DNA of 64,000 nt from Lysobacter sp. yr284 (lineage in GTDB: Bacteria > Pseudomonadota > Gammaproteobacteria > Xanthomonadales > Xanthomonadaceae). Shown in pieces: positions 1-8,650 of the stretch (the stretch's first letter is position 1; every line of letters starts with the position of its first letter). The notes under the pieces were generated by a model. The model did no database searches. It saw only the letters and a program-made list of their open reading frames with translations, and was not told where the DNA came from. The stretch spans positions 1,116,001 through 1,180,000 of the forward strand of contig NZ_FNPT01000001.1 in NCBI RefSeq assembly GCF_900107375.1. Direction: 5' to 3'. The position numbers were made by a program, and so were the translations under genes.

Positions 1-22
1 GCAGGAAATTACGTCTATCCAT
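1..22 (-). CDS. DUF1501 family protein, first 7 codons only (partial)
   Basis: The reverse strand opens an ATG frame at 22 reading MDRRNFL before the window ends. A short basic start with RR and an F-L pair is the usual beginning of a twin-arginine export signal. It lies 9 bases after the stop of the DUF1800 gene. DUF1800 and DUF1501 proteins are a well-known adjacent pair in Proteobacteria, with DUF1501 members often Tat-exported. The assignment rests on this context and seven residues only. Confidence 0.5.
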
Positions 23-31
23 GGCGGCGGC

Positions 32-1840
32 TCACTTCTGCACGTTGTATTCGGGCGAGTTGAAGATCAGGTACAGCGCGCGCCGCACCCGGTTCACCCC
101 GCCATCGTTGTTGCGTACGCCGTTGAGATGGCTCGACAGCGCTTGCCGCATCGCCGGCGACATCTGCCCCGACAGAAACAGCAGGTCGTAGCGGTCCAGC
201 AACGCGCCCGGATCGGCGGCCAGCGGCAGGTCGCGGGCGAACGCCGGGGTCGCTTCGGTGTGCATGCGTCCGAGGATGAACCACCAGTAATTGTTGGTGG
301 CCGGGATCTGCGAATCGTTGGCCAGCGTCATTTCCGGCGCGACCAGTCCGAGTTCGCCGACCTCGCCCTGCGGCGCGTAGTCGGGCCGGAAGAAGTTGAA
401 CACCGACGGCGAGCCCAACGGAACCTGGCCCAACTGGCGTTGGTAGTAGCTCGGCGCGGACGCGACGAAGCGGCCGCCGTCGCCGCGCAGGTTCAAGGCC
501 CGGTACAGGTGGGTCAGGCGCAGCATCGGTTCGCGCACCTTGCCGAAGTGCGGCGGCTGCGCCGACGGCGTGCGCGCCTCGGCGTCGAGCAAGATCGCCT
601 TGACCACCGCCTTCATGTCGCCGCGCACGCCCTGGCCGTTGTCGGCGAACTTCGCCGCCACCCGCGCCACGTAGGCCGGGCTCGGATTGCTGGTGACCAG
701 GCGCTGGATCATCTGGCGGCCGATGAACGGCCCGACGTTGGGATGCTGGAAGATGTTGTCGAGCGCCGCGGCCAGGTCGCTCTGCGCGCTGCCGCCGGCC
801 GGCAGCACGCCGCCGGCCAGCGCCACGCCCGGATACGCGAGCAATTGCTTGGACTGCGTGCTGGCATGGAACTGCGGATACGCCGCCATCGGCCGCTCGC
901 GCGCGGGATCGAGGCGGCCTGCGCCGCAACCGCGGAAGTTCTTGCAGCCTTGGTACGACCAGCCGGTGAACACGTGAGCGAAGCCCTGGATCGTGTCCTG
1001 GCCGTAAGTCGGCAACGTCTGTCCGCCGTCGAGCGCCGGCGTACCGTCGGCGTTGAGCCGCACCAGTCCCACGCTGAACAGTTGCATCACCTCACGCGCA
1101 TAGTTCTCGTCCGGCCGGATGTTGAGCGCGGCGTCGGGCTTCTCGTTGCCGAGCATCGACAGGTAGGTGCCCATCGCCGGATGCAGGGTGACGTCTTCGA
1201 GCAACTGGCGGTAGTTGCCCAGGCCTTGGTGGACCAGCACGTCGTAGTAGCTGGCGGCGCCGGTGCCGAAGCGCAGTTGCCCGTTGTTCGTGGAGATCAC
1301 CATGATCTGGCTGAGCGCGAACGCCACGCGCTGGCGCAACTGGTCGCGATGATCCAGGCCCGGAACGAGCGCGTCGGGACCGCCGATCGCCATCTGCAGC
1401 CAGGCTTCCAGGCGCTGCTCGCCGACCGCGCCCTGCCCGGTCGGGTTCGGCACCAGCGTCTTCAGATAGGCCAGGTGCGAAGAGGCCGGCAATGCGAACT
1501 GCTCGTCGATCCAGCGCTCGTAGGTGCCCAGCGCGCGCAGGTGGGCGATGTCTTCAAAGGTCGGCCCGAACGTGGCCTGGGCCAGGAAGCGTGCGGCGGC
1601 GGCGTCGGACTCGACCGCCATCGGCGCGGCGGGGCCCGGAACGCCCGGATTGGTCGGCGTACCCGGCACGGGCGGGCCCGGCACGGGCGGGCCCGGCGTC
1701 TGCGGTGCGGTCGGCGCGGGCTGGGCGCCGCCGGCGGACCTGGAACCTGCGCCGCCGCAACCCGACGCGGCGAGCGCCAGCGCCAGCGCGGCCAGCGCGA
1801 CGCCGCGGCGCGCAGCGGCGCCTGTGTGTCTGATCGGCAT
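32..1840 (-). CDS. DUF1800 family lipoprotein
   Basis: This 602-residue protein starts with a basic stretch, a hydrophobic segment and a lipobox-like ASGC near residue 28, so it is probably an exported lipoprotein. A proline/glycine-rich spacer (about residues 35-72) follows. The main body matches the DUF1800 pattern as I know it: an early FLAQATFGPT segment, then PDENYAREVMQLFSVGL and FTGWSY in the middle. The molecular function of DUF1800 is not established. The next gene downstream starts as a DUF1501 protein, its usual partner, so the two are probably one operon transcribed from the 1841-2127 gap. The start agrees with the signal peptide. Family call fairly sure, role unknown. Confidence 0.8.
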   Translation of the reverse strand: MPIRHTGAAARRGVALAALALALAASGCGGAGSRSAGGAQPAPTAPQTPGPPVPGPPVPGTPTNPGVPGPAAPMAVESDAAAARFLAQATFGPTFEDIAHLRALGTYERWIDEQFALPASSHLAYLKTLVPNPTGQGAVGEQRLEAWLQMAIGGPDALVPGLDHRDQLRQRVAFALSQIMVISTNNGQLRFGTGAASYYDVLVHQGLGNYRQLLEDVTLHPAMGTYLSMLGNEKPDAALNIRPDENYAREVMQLFSVGLVRLNADGTPALDGGQTLPTYGQDTIQGFAHVFTGWSYQGCKNFRGCGAGRLDPARERPMAAYPQFHASTQSKQLLAYPGVALAGGVLPAGGSAQSDLAAALDNIFQHPNVGPFIGRQMIQRLVTSNPSPAYVARVAAKFADNGQGVRGDMKAVVKAILLDAEARTPSAQPPHFGKVREPMLRLTHLYRALNLRGDGGRFVASAPSYYQRQLGQVPLGSPSVFNFFRPDYAPQGEVGELGLVAPEMTLANDSQIPATNNYWWFILGRMHTEATPAFARDLPLAADPGALLDRYDLLFLSGQMSPAMRQALSSHLNGVRNNDGGVNRVRRALYLIFNSPEYNVQK

Positions 1841-2127
1841 GATCTATCCCTGTCGGTCGATGTCGTGCGCGGCGGCCGCCTGCGGCAACCGCGGGCGCAC
1901 ACGCTACCGCTATCGACACGCCGGGCGACGAGAGGACAGTCGCATTCCTGCGGCGCTTTCGAGCCGATTTTCGCCTGGTGCTGGCTCAGTGAATGCGCAA
2001 TGCACGCAGAATGCATCCTCATGCGATGGCCGACGCATTCCGCCGCGCTACCGATGCCCGCAGCGACGCAAGGCGACGATGCGCGCCGCGCGCCGCCGGC
2101 TCCGGCGCGCAGCGGGACGCGCCTCGC

Positions 2128-3228
2128 TCAATCCAGCCGCTTGCGGAACCGCGCCACCGCCAGGCTCATCATCACCACGATGAAACCCAGCAGGTAGGCG
2201 ACGTCGCGCCACAGCTCCAGCAGTCCCGCGCCGCGCAGCATCACCCCGCGGATCAGGCGCAGGAAGTGGGTCATCGGCAGGATCTCGGCCAGCCATTGCG
2301 CCGGCGCCGGCATGCCGGCGTAGGGGAACATGAAGCCCGACAGCAGGATCGAGGGCAGCAGGATGAAGACGGTCATCTGCATGGCCTGGAACTGCGAGGC
2401 AGCCTTGGTCGAGATCATCAACCCCAGCGCGAGGTTGGCCAGGATCAGCAGCACCGCGGCGGCGTAGACGTCGAGCACGCTGCCCTTGACCGGCACGTCG
2501 AACAGCCACAGCCCGAGCAGCAGCACCACGCTGGTCTGCAGCAGGCCGATCACCGCGTACGGCAGGACCTTGCCGACCATCAGCTCGGTGCGGCTCACCG
2601 GCGTGGTGATCAGCAGTTCCATGTTGCCGCGCTCGCGTTCGCGCACGATCGCCACCGCGGTGAACATCACCATGGTCATGGTCAGGATCACCCCGATCAG
2701 CCCCGGCACGATGTTGACCGGCGAGCGCCGCTGCGGGTTGTAGAACGCGACCACGCCGATCGCGCCGGTATTGGGCGCGGCCCTGCGCGGCGCGGCGGCG
2801 GAACTGTCGACCGGCGTCTGCGCCAGTTGCGCGGCGGCGCTCTGGACCACGGTATCGCTGCCGTCGACCATCACCTGCAGCACCTCGCGGCCGTCGATGC
2901 GGCGGCGTTCGAAGTCCGGCGGCACCGCGATGCCGACGCTGATCTCGCCGCGCCGGAGCATGCCGACCAACTGCTGCGGCGTGTCGGCGTGCGCGACCGT
3001 GCGAATCACGCCGGTGGCGACCATGTCCATGACCAGCGCGCGCGAGGCGGCGGTGCCGGCCTGGTCGGCGACCGCGGCGGTGAGGCCGCGCGGGTTGAGG
3101 TTGATGGCGTAGCCGAACAGCACCAGTTGCCCGACCGGGATCATCACGATCATCGCCAGGGTGATGCGGTCGCGGCGCAGCTGCCGCACTTCCTTGAGCA
3201 CGATCGCCCACAGCCGGCGCAGTTTCAT
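2128..3228 (-). CDS. ABC-2 type transporter permease
   Basis: This 366-residue membrane protein has one N-terminal transmembrane segment (about residues 22-45), a long extracytoplasmic region to about 180, and a cluster of five hydrophobic helices to the end, the usual ABC2_membrane_3 plan. VRERERGNMELLITTPV, a typical coupling stretch of this family, lies between the second and third helices. Its ATG overlaps the stop of the ATPase gene (ATGA), so it is probably translationally coupled and forms an efflux pump with the ATPase and HlyD-type protein. The related E. coli ybh locus has two permeases; only one is present here, so it would act as a homodimer. Substrate unknown. Confidence 0.88.
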   Translation of the reverse strand: MKLRRLWAIVLKEVRQLRRDRITLAMIVMIPVGQLVLFGYAINLNPRGLTAAVADQAGTAASRALVMDMVATGVIRTVAHADTPQQLVGMLRRGEISVGIAVPPDFERRRIDGREVLQVMVDGSDTVVQSAAAQLAQTPVDSSAAAPRRAAPNTGAIGVVAFYNPQRRSPVNIVPGLIGVILTMTMVMFTAVAIVRERERGNMELLITTPVSRTELMVGKVLPYAVIGLLQTSVVLLLGLWLFDVPVKGSVLDVYAAAVLLILANLALGLMISTKAASQFQAMQMTVFILLPSILLSGFMFPYAGMPAPAQWLAEILPMTHFLRLIRGVMLRGAGLLELWRDVAYLLGFIVVMMSLAVARFRKRLD

Positions 3229-4226
3229 GCGCCCTCCCCGCGCGCCGGCGCGGCGCGCGGCGCCTCGCCGCGGGTGGCGGCGACGAACACGTCTTCCAGG
3301 TTGGGCTTGGCCTTGGCCACCTGCGCCTCCAGCCCGGCGGCGCGCAACGCGTCGGTCAGGCCTTGTTCGGCGGTGTCGGCATCGGCCAGCAGCACGCGCA
3401 GGTCGTTGCCGATCTGGGCCACGCTGAGCACGCCGGGCAGGTCGACCAGCGCGCGCTGGGCCTTGCGCGGCTGCGCGGCGCGCACTTCCACCGCGCGGCC
3501 TTGCAGTTCGCCGGTGAGCTCGGCCGGCGTGCCGTCGGCGACCAGCGCGCCGCGGTCGAGGATGGCCAGGCGATGGCAGCGTTCGGCCTCGTCCATGTAA
3601 TGGGTGGACACCAGCAAGGTGGTGCCGGCATCGGCCAGTTCGAACAGTTTTTCCCAGAAGTCGCGGCGCGATTCGGGATCGACCGCGCTGGTGGGTTCGT
3701 CGAGGAACAGCAGCTCGGGCTCGTGGATCACCGCGCCGGCCAGGGCCAGGCGTTGTTTCTGGCCGCCGCTCATGGTGCCGGCGAGCTGGTCCTGGCGGTC
3801 GCCGAAGCGGTATTGCTCGATCAACGCACCGATGCGCTTGCGCGCGGCGGCCTTGGGGATGTCCTGCACGGCGGCGAGGAATTCCAGGTTCTCGCGCACG
3901 CTCAGGTCTTCGAACAGCGAGAACTTCTGGGTCATGTAGCCGATGCGCCGGCGCAGCGCTTCGGCCTGCGTCGGGATCTTCAGGCCCAGCACTTCGATCT
4001 CGCCCTCGCTCGGCGTCAGCAAGCCGCACAGCATGCGGATGGTGGTCGACTTGCCCGAGCCGTTGGGGCCGAGGAAGCCGTAGACGCAGGCGCGCGGCAC
4101 GGTCAGGTCGACCCGGTCCACCGCCAGCAGCTCGCCGAAGCGCTTGCTCATGCCGCGCGCGCGGATCGCCGGCGCCTCGGCCGTCGCCGGAGCCGCCGTC
4201 GCGCGCGGGGCCGCGGCGGCGCTCAC
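3225..4226 (-). CDS. ABC transporter ATP-binding protein
   Basis: This 333-residue protein has a complete nucleotide-binding domain: Walker A GPNGSGKST, signature TMSGGQKQR, Walker B LLFLDEPTSAVD and a switch histidine in VSTHYMDEAERC. A short C-terminal extension follows, as in DrrA-like drug or polymer exporters. It would power the permease encoded next. I chose a GTG at 4226 that overlaps the stop of the HlyD gene; a later ATG at 4151 (MSKRFGEL) would drop an Ala/Pro-rich leader of about 25 residues and is a real alternative. It has one NBD, unlike the double-NBD YbhF. Confidence 0.88.
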   Translation of the reverse strand: MSAAAAPRATAAPATAEAPAIRARGMSKRFGELLAVDRVDLTVPRACVYGFLGPNGSGKSTTIRMLCGLLTPSEGEIEVLGLKIPTQAEALRRRIGYMTQKFSLFEDLSVRENLEFLAAVQDIPKAAARKRIGALIEQYRFGDRQDQLAGTMSGGQKQRLALAGAVIHEPELLFLDEPTSAVDPESRRDFWEKLFELADAGTTLLVSTHYMDEAERCHRLAILDRGALVADGTPAELTGELQGRAVEVRAAQPRKAQRALVDLPGVLSVAQIGNDLRVLLADADTAEQGLTDALRAAGLEAQVAKAKPNLEDVFVAATRGEAPRAAPARGEGA

Positions 4227-5356
4227 GGCGCGAACTCGGCCCGCACCGGCAGGCCGGCCGGCAGTTCGACCGCGTCGGCGTCGGTCAGCTCGACCTCGCA
4301 CAGATAGCTCAGGCGCGCGGCGTCCTCGCCGGTCAGCGCGTAGTACGGGGTGAAGCTGGATTCGCTGCGGATCATGCGCACGCGGCCGTTCCAGGCACGC
4401 TCGCGGCCTTCCACATAGACCTTGGCCAGGCGGCCGACGCGCACGTCCTGGCGGATCGGCTCGGGCACGTACACGCGCGCGAACGGGCGCGGGCCGACCA
4501 GCATCACCGCCAGCGGCGAGCCGACCGGGGCCTGGTCGCCGAGCTTGTACGGCAGGCTGTCGACCACGCCGTCGCGCGGCGCCAGCACGTCGAGCTTGGC
4601 GAAGGTCGCTTGTTGCACCGCCGCCTGGGCCTGCGCGGCAGCGAGCGCGGCGCGGCCCTGGGCGATGTCTTCGCGGCGGTTGCCGCGTTCGAGTTCCAGC
4701 AACGCCGCTTCGGCCGCGCGCACCTGCGCCAGCGCGTTGCCGGCGGCAGCGCGGGCGCGGTCGACTTCGGCCGCGGCGATCAACTGGCGCTGGCCGAGCG
4801 GACGCACGCGCTCGAAATACGCGCCGGCGTCGCGTTGCTGCGCCTGCGCGGCGGCGAGGTTGGCGCGGGCCTGGTCGATGGCCTCGCGGCGCGGGCCGGC
4901 CTCCAGTTCCGCCAGCGCCTGCGCCGATTGCTGCGCCTGCGCCTGCGCGGCCTGCAGTTGCGAGCGGCCGCGGTCGGGTTCGAGTTGCAGCACGCGCGCG
5001 CCGGCCTTGACCCGCTGGCCTTCGCGCACGTCGATGCGCACGACTTTCTCGGCCGCGGGCGCGGGCAAGGTGATGCGGTCCCATTCCAGCGTGCCCAGCG
5101 CCTGCGGCGGCTGGCGCGCGCAACCGGCGAGCGCGAGCGCGGCGAGCACGCACAGGCCGGCGCGGCGGCGCGCGGCGCGGTCGCGCGGCGCCGCGGCGGT
5201 TTGCTCGCGACTCGGCGCGCGCGCGGCGGCGGACGGCGCCGCAGCGGCGTCCGTCGATGCGGCTGCGGCCAGGGCGCGGCTGCGCAGCGGGATCCAGGCG
5301 GCCGCGCACGGCGCGGTGCGGGTGTGGGCGTGGCGGGCGTCGCGCTGCGCGCTCAT
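4223..5356 (-). CDS. HlyD-family periplasmic adaptor (membrane fusion protein)
   Basis: This 377-residue protein has the membrane-fusion plan: an early lipoyl half (VVRIDVREGQRVKAGARVL), a long Ala/Gln-rich coiled-coil hairpin (about residues 125-265), the second lipoyl half (VLAPRDGVVDSLPYKLGDQ) and a beta-barrel end. It would bridge the inner-membrane ABC pump to an outer-membrane channel. The ATG at 5356 overlaps the TetR stop (ATGA). From that start, a lipobox-like LAGC falls only at residue 79, after a basic Ala-rich stretch, so either the true start is downstream or the N-terminus is unusually long. It resembles YbhG. Substrate unknown. Confidence 0.85.
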   Translation of the reverse strand: MSAQRDARHAHTRTAPCAAAWIPLRSRALAAAASTDAAAAPSAAARAPSREQTAAAPRDRAARRRAGLCVLAALALAGCARQPPQALGTLEWDRITLPAPAAEKVVRIDVREGQRVKAGARVLQLEPDRGRSQLQAAQAQAQQSAQALAELEAGPRREAIDQARANLAAAQAQQRDAGAYFERVRPLGQRQLIAAAEVDRARAAAGNALAQVRAAEAALLELERGNRREDIAQGRAALAAAQAQAAVQQATFAKLDVLAPRDGVVDSLPYKLGDQAPVGSPLAVMLVGPRPFARVYVPEPIRQDVRVGRLAKVYVEGRERAWNGRVRMIRSESSFTPYYALTGEDAARLSYLCEVELTDADAVELPAGLPVRAEFAP

Positions 5357-6036
5357 GGCGTCAATCCCCGGTCGAGCAAGGCCAGTGCGTGGCGGCGCTG
5401 CGCCGCCAGGTCGAGATCGTCGGCGCCGAACAGGTGCCGCCAGATCGGCGCGCTCGCCGCCGGGAACAGGGTCAGGCCGATCAGGCTGACCATCAGCAGG
5501 CGCGGGTCGAGGTCGGCGTTGATCCGGCCCTGCGCCTGCGCCTGGGCGAAACGCGCGGCGAGCATGCGCGGCAGCAGCGGGCCGATCTTGTCGTACAGCA
5601 GGGTCTGGCGCAGCGCCCCGCCCTCGCACAGCACCTCGCGCACCCACAGCGACGGCAGCCACGGATGGGTTTCGATGATGCGGCCGATGTTGGCGACGAA
5701 ACGGCCGACCAAATCGAAGACGTCGTCGCCGCCGTCGGCCAGTCCCTCGCGCAGACCGACGATCAGCGGGAACAGCCGTTCGTTGCTGACCGCCTCCTGC
5801 AGTTGCTCCTTATCGCCGAAGTAGTAATGCAGCAGGGCCGGATTGACCCCGGCCTCGGCGGCGATCGCGCGCAGCGAGGTCGCGGCGATGCCCTGGCGGG
5901 CGTAGCAGGCGATGGCCGCGTCGAGCAGGCGCTCGCGCAGGTCGGGGCTGTCGGCGGCGGCGGGTCGGCCGGGCGCGCGCTTCGGCGCCGCGGTCTTGCG
6001 CGGACGGCCGCGCCTGGCAGGCTTGGGGGTGTCCAT
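5353..6036 (-). CDS. TetR/AcrR family repressor (CecR-like) of the efflux operon
   Basis: This 227-residue regulator has a basic Pro/Ala-rich leader, then a TetR helix-turn-helix at about residues 35-80 (LLDAAIACYARQGI, TSLRAIAAEAGVNPALLHYY). The C-terminal ligand domain looks like the CecR/DUF1956 type. It is the first gene of a four-gene operon in which every junction overlaps: TetR, HlyD, ATPase, permease. The order matches the E. coli cecR-ybhGFSR arrangement. It probably represses its own operon through the AT-rich sequence just upstream. The inducer cannot be read from the sequence. Confidence 0.88.
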   Translation of the reverse strand: MDTPKPARRGRPRKTAAPKRAPGRPAAADSPDLRERLLDAAIACYARQGIAATSLRAIAAEAGVNPALLHYYFGDKEQLQEAVSNERLFPLIVGLREGLADGGDDVFDLVGRFVANIGRIIETHPWLPSLWVREVLCEGGALRQTLLYDKIGPLLPRMLAARFAQAQAQGRINADLDPRLLMVSLIGLTLFPAASAPIWRHLFGADDLDLAAQRRHALALLDRGLTP

Positions 6037-6040
6037 GGGA

Positions 6041-6070
6041 TATATTTAATTCAGTGATTAATTAGTTAGC
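6041..6070 (-). promoter_or_regulatory. Probable TetR operator and promoter
   Basis: Immediately before the TetR start lies a 30-base AT-rich island in an otherwise GC-rich sequence. It contains TTAATT-N6-TTAATT (6046-6063), which includes the inverted repeat TAAT-N6-ATTA. Its composition and its place right at the start codon fit an autoregulatory operator overlapping a promoter. The operator role is inferred. Confidence 0.5.
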
Positions 6071-6116
6071 AAGCGCGGGCCGACAAACGGTTGCCCTGCC
6101 CTGCGCCTGCAGCCCT

Positions 6117-6212
6117 GTAGGAGCGGCGCGAGCCGCGGCCGCGGGGGTGCCGCACGCGGCGAAGGCTTCCTCGTAGTTGCGTTGTCACGGTCGCGGCTTG
6201 CGCCGCTCCTAC
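6117..6212. repeat. GTAG-type REP palindrome pair
   Basis: The left arm begins GTAGGAGCGGCGCGAGCCGC and can fold into a GCGGC/GCCGC hairpin; the right arm (6189-6212) is its inverse, ending in GCTCCTAC. The pair forms a BIME-like unit with about 48 bases between the arms. Short palindromes with a 5' GTAG/GTGG head are typical of REPs mobilised by RAYT transposases in Xanthomonadaceae. Confidence 0.85.
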
Positions 6213-6242
6213 AGGAGGCTTCGGCCGCCACGCGATCTGCCT

Positions 6243-6338
6243 GTAGGAGCGGCGCGAGCCGCGACCGCGGGGGCGCCGTTCGCGGCGAAGGCTTCGTCGT
6301 AGCCGCGTTGTCGCGGTCGCGGCTTGCGCCGCTCCTAC
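6243..6338. repeat. GTAG-type REP palindrome pair, second copy
   Basis: This second inverted pair has the same layout and spacing as the one at 6117. Even the inner sequence (gcgaaggcttc, cgtag) is shared, so the two arose by local duplication. Together they fill the gap between the TetR promoter and the end of the hydrolase gene. Confidence 0.85.
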
Positions 6339-6354
6339 AGGGGGCCGCGGCGGT

Positions 6355-7227
6355 TCAATCGGCCGCGTCGAGCACCGCGTGCGGATGGCGCTGGCGCCAT
6401 TGCGCCAGCGTGTCGGCGCAGTGCGAGGGGATCACCCAGGCGCCGTGGTGGGTGTCGCGGAACCGCGCCAGCCGGCGCAGGGTGTCGAGGTAGGCGCCGG
6501 CGTCGTCCATCGCCAGTCGCTGGGTCAGCCACGGCAGCGCCTGCGGCCGGTCGAGCTGTTCGCGCCGCCAGAACGCGTCGGCGGCGAGCACCACGCGTTC
6601 GCCGTCGCGGGTGCGCAGGGCCAGGCCGATCTGGCCGCGGGCGTGGCCCGGCAGCGACAGCGCGTGCAGGCTGCCGTCGCCGAACAGGTCCCAGCCCTCG
6701 CCGAGGCCGGCCAGGTCGGCCGCCAGCGGGCGCCGGCCGTCCTCGTCGAGCAATTGCAGGCGCCCGGCGAAGTCGGCCGGCAGCAGTTCCTTCCATATCT
6801 GCGCATGCAGCAGTTCCAGCCAACCGGCCTGGCCGATCCGGCGCCAGCCCTGGGCATGGGCGACGAAACGCGCGTTGCGGAATTCGCCGAGGCCGCCGAT
6901 GTGGTCGGGATGGAAGTGGCTGATCACCAACAGGCGCACGTCGTCGGCGTCGAGGCCGCGCTGGCGCAGCAGGTGCGCGGCGTCGGCGTGCGGCGGGCAG
7001 CAGGCGTGGATGGCGCGGCGATAGACCCAGCGCAGGCCGGCGCGCATCGCCTCGCGCGCATCGGGGCCGTAGCCGCAGTCGAACAGGATCGCGCCCTGCA
7101 CCGGATGCTCGATCAGCGCCCAGCCCGCGGGAAAGCGCATGCGCGCGCCGGCGGCGAGGCCGAGATGGCGCGGATCGGCGCAGCTGTGGCCGGACGCGGC
7201 CAACGTCAGCGCCACCTCGCCGCTCAC
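6355..7227 (-). CDS. Metallo-beta-lactamase-fold hydrolase
   Basis: This 290-residue protein carries the MBL signature HFHPDH near residue 105 (ISHFHPDHIGG). Further metal ligands are likely in LPGHARGQ, VLAADAFW and the late PSHC, a complete two-metal set as in quorum-quenching lactonases and other soluble MBL hydrolases. It has no signal peptide, so it is cytoplasmic. The GTG start at 7227 overlaps the stop of the reductase gene, so it is co-translated with it and probably belongs to the same pathway as the FabH-like synthase. A thioesterase-like or lactonase role is possible; the substrate cannot be read from the sequence. Confidence 0.8.
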   Translation of the reverse strand: MSGEVALTLAASGHSCADPRHLGLAAGARMRFPAGWALIEHPVQGAILFDCGYGPDAREAMRAGLRWVYRRAIHACCPPHADAAHLLRQRGLDADDVRLLVISHFHPDHIGGLGEFRNARFVAHAQGWRRIGQAGWLELLHAQIWKELLPADFAGRLQLLDEDGRRPLAADLAGLGEGWDLFGDGSLHALSLPGHARGQIGLALRTRDGERVVLAADAFWRREQLDRPQALPWLTQRLAMDDAGAYLDTLRRLARFRDTHHGAWVIPSHCADTLAQWRQRHPHAVLDAAD

Positions 7228-8243
7228 GTCCGCCGCTCCGCGCGCGCCAGTTCGCGCAAGGTCTTGTCCAGCGCTTCGTCCATGTTCACCCGCGGACGAT
7301 ACCCCAGTTCGTCGCGCGCGCGGGCGATGTCCAGGGTCATGTCGACGCTGAGCAGCTCGACGCCGTAACGCAGCAGCGGCGGTTCGGTGTCGGGCCGGAA
7401 GCGGCGGTGGAACGCTTCCACCGCGCTCGCCAGCGCCAGCGCCAGCGGCTTGGGCACGCGCTTGCGCGGGCGCGGCAGCGACAGCGAGTCGGCGAGGCGG
7501 TCGATCACGTTCCAGATCGCCACCGGTTCGCCGTTGCTGATGTTGTAGACGCGCCCGCCCAGCCGCCACGAGGCGTCCATCGCCAGCACGGTCGCGTCGA
7601 CCACGTTGTCGATGTAGCTCAGATCGACCCGGCACTGCTCGTCGCCGATCCGTCGCAGGCGGCCGGCGCGCAATGCCTGCGCCAGGCGCGGCAGGATCGC
7701 GCTGTCGCCGGGGCCGAAGATCGCGCGCGGCCGCAGCGCCAGCGCCGACACGCCGCCAGCGGCGCAGCGTTCGAACACCAGGCGTTCGGCGACGAGCTTG
7801 GTCGCGGCGTAGTCGTTGACGGGCTTGGCCGGCAGGCGATGGTCTTCGCCGATGCCCAGGTGCGGCGCGCCGTCGTGGTAGATGCCCGGCGTGGAGATGT
7901 GCACCAGCCGCCGCACCTGGCGCGCGATGCAGGCGCCGACGACGTGTTCGGTGGCGGTGATGTTGGCGGCGACGAAGGCCTCGCGCCGGCCCCACGGGCT
8001 GGACAGCGCGGCGCAATGCACGACGGTGTCGGCGCCGCGCAGGACCCGGTGCACCGCGGCTTCGTCGGTGAGATCGAGCGCGTGGAACTCCACCCCTTGC
8101 GCCTGCAACGCGCGGCCGCGACCGGCGTCGCGCCCCAGCCCGACCACCTGCTGCCACGGCCGCGTCGCCGCCAGATGGCGCGCGAGCGCGCCGCCGAGGA
8201 ACCCGGTGGCGCCGGTGACGACGATGCGGCGTTCGGCGGTCAT
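7224..8243 (-). CDS. NAD-dependent epimerase/3-beta-HSD-type reductase (OleD-like)
   Basis: This 339-residue short-chain reductase has the Rossmann motif GATGFLGG at residues 10-17, a catalytic YAATK (the Y-x3-K pair), a Thr in HISTPGIYH and the RPRAIFGPGDSAILPR stretch that resembles OleD and 3-beta-hydroxysteroid dehydrogenases. OleD reduces a beta-keto acid made by OleA. Here the upstream gene is a FabH/OleA-like synthase and the downstream overlapping gene an MBL hydrolase; no OleB or OleC is in the window. It is likely to reduce the product of the synthase. The start at 8243 puts the Rossmann strand at the N-terminus, as expected. Confidence 0.8.
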   Translation of the reverse strand: MTAERRIVVTGATGFLGGALARHLAATRPWQQVVGLGRDAGRGRALQAQGVEFHALDLTDEAAVHRVLRGADTVVHCAALSSPWGRREAFVAANITATEHVVGACIARQVRRLVHISTPGIYHDGAPHLGIGEDHRLPAKPVNDYAATKLVAERLVFERCAAGGVSALALRPRAIFGPGDSAILPRLAQALRAGRLRRIGDEQCRVDLSYIDNVVDATVLAMDASWRLGGRVYNISNGEPVAIWNVIDRLADSLSLPRPRKRVPKPLALALASAVEAFHRRFRPDTEPPLLRYGVELLSVDMTLDIARARDELGYRPRVNMDEALDKTLRELARAERRT

Positions 8244-8352
8244 GGATGGCGGCCTGCGCGTGATGCGTAGCGACGAGGGGAGCGCGCAGTATCGGCGGAC
8301 GAGGCTTCGGCTGGGGTGCGGCTCGGGTCGTTTGCCGCGATCTGAGCGAAGA

Positions 8353-8600
8353 GCGTCGGGCCGGAAGGCCCTCCCACAGAAACACCCATGGCCCGGATTG
8401 CCGTTGTGGGAGGGGCTTCAGCCCCGACGCCTTTCGATCCCTTCGCTGCGATCCGGCCGAAGAGCGTCGGGCCTGAAGGCCCTCCCACAAAAACACCCGC
8501 GGCCCGGATTGCCGTTGTGGGAGGGGCTTCAGCCCCGACGCCTTTCGATCCGCTCGCCGCGATCTGGGCCAAGAGCGCCGGGCCGGAAGGCCCTTCCGCA
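8353..8600. repeat. Cluster of GTGG-type REP palindromes
   Basis: Five elements of a second REP family fill this gap: GTGGGAGGGGCTTCAGCCCC and its inverse alternate at about 8353-8378, 8406-8430, 8460-8487, 8518-8545 and 8572-8600 (the last diverged). Each folds into a GGGGCT/AGCCCC hairpin. The sequences between elements (ctttcgatcc, cgaagagcgtcggg) are also repeated, which shows unit-wise duplication. The repeats separate the synthase gene from the reductase gene. Confidence 0.82.
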
Positions 8601-8650
8601 CGCGATGCGGTTTTCGCCGTGTCCCGCGCGGTCCGCATCCTGGTCCGGGC

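Noticed and set aside
128-2197. Open frame of 689 codons on the plus strand over the DUF1800 gene
   Set aside because: Its translation is Arg/Ala/Val-rich and has no motif. The opposite strand gives a lipoprotein with DUF1800 motifs.
6117-6338. Paired inverted repeats as ends of an insertion sequence
   Set aside because: No transposase lies between or near them, and the same palindromes recur at many intergenic sites, as REPs do.
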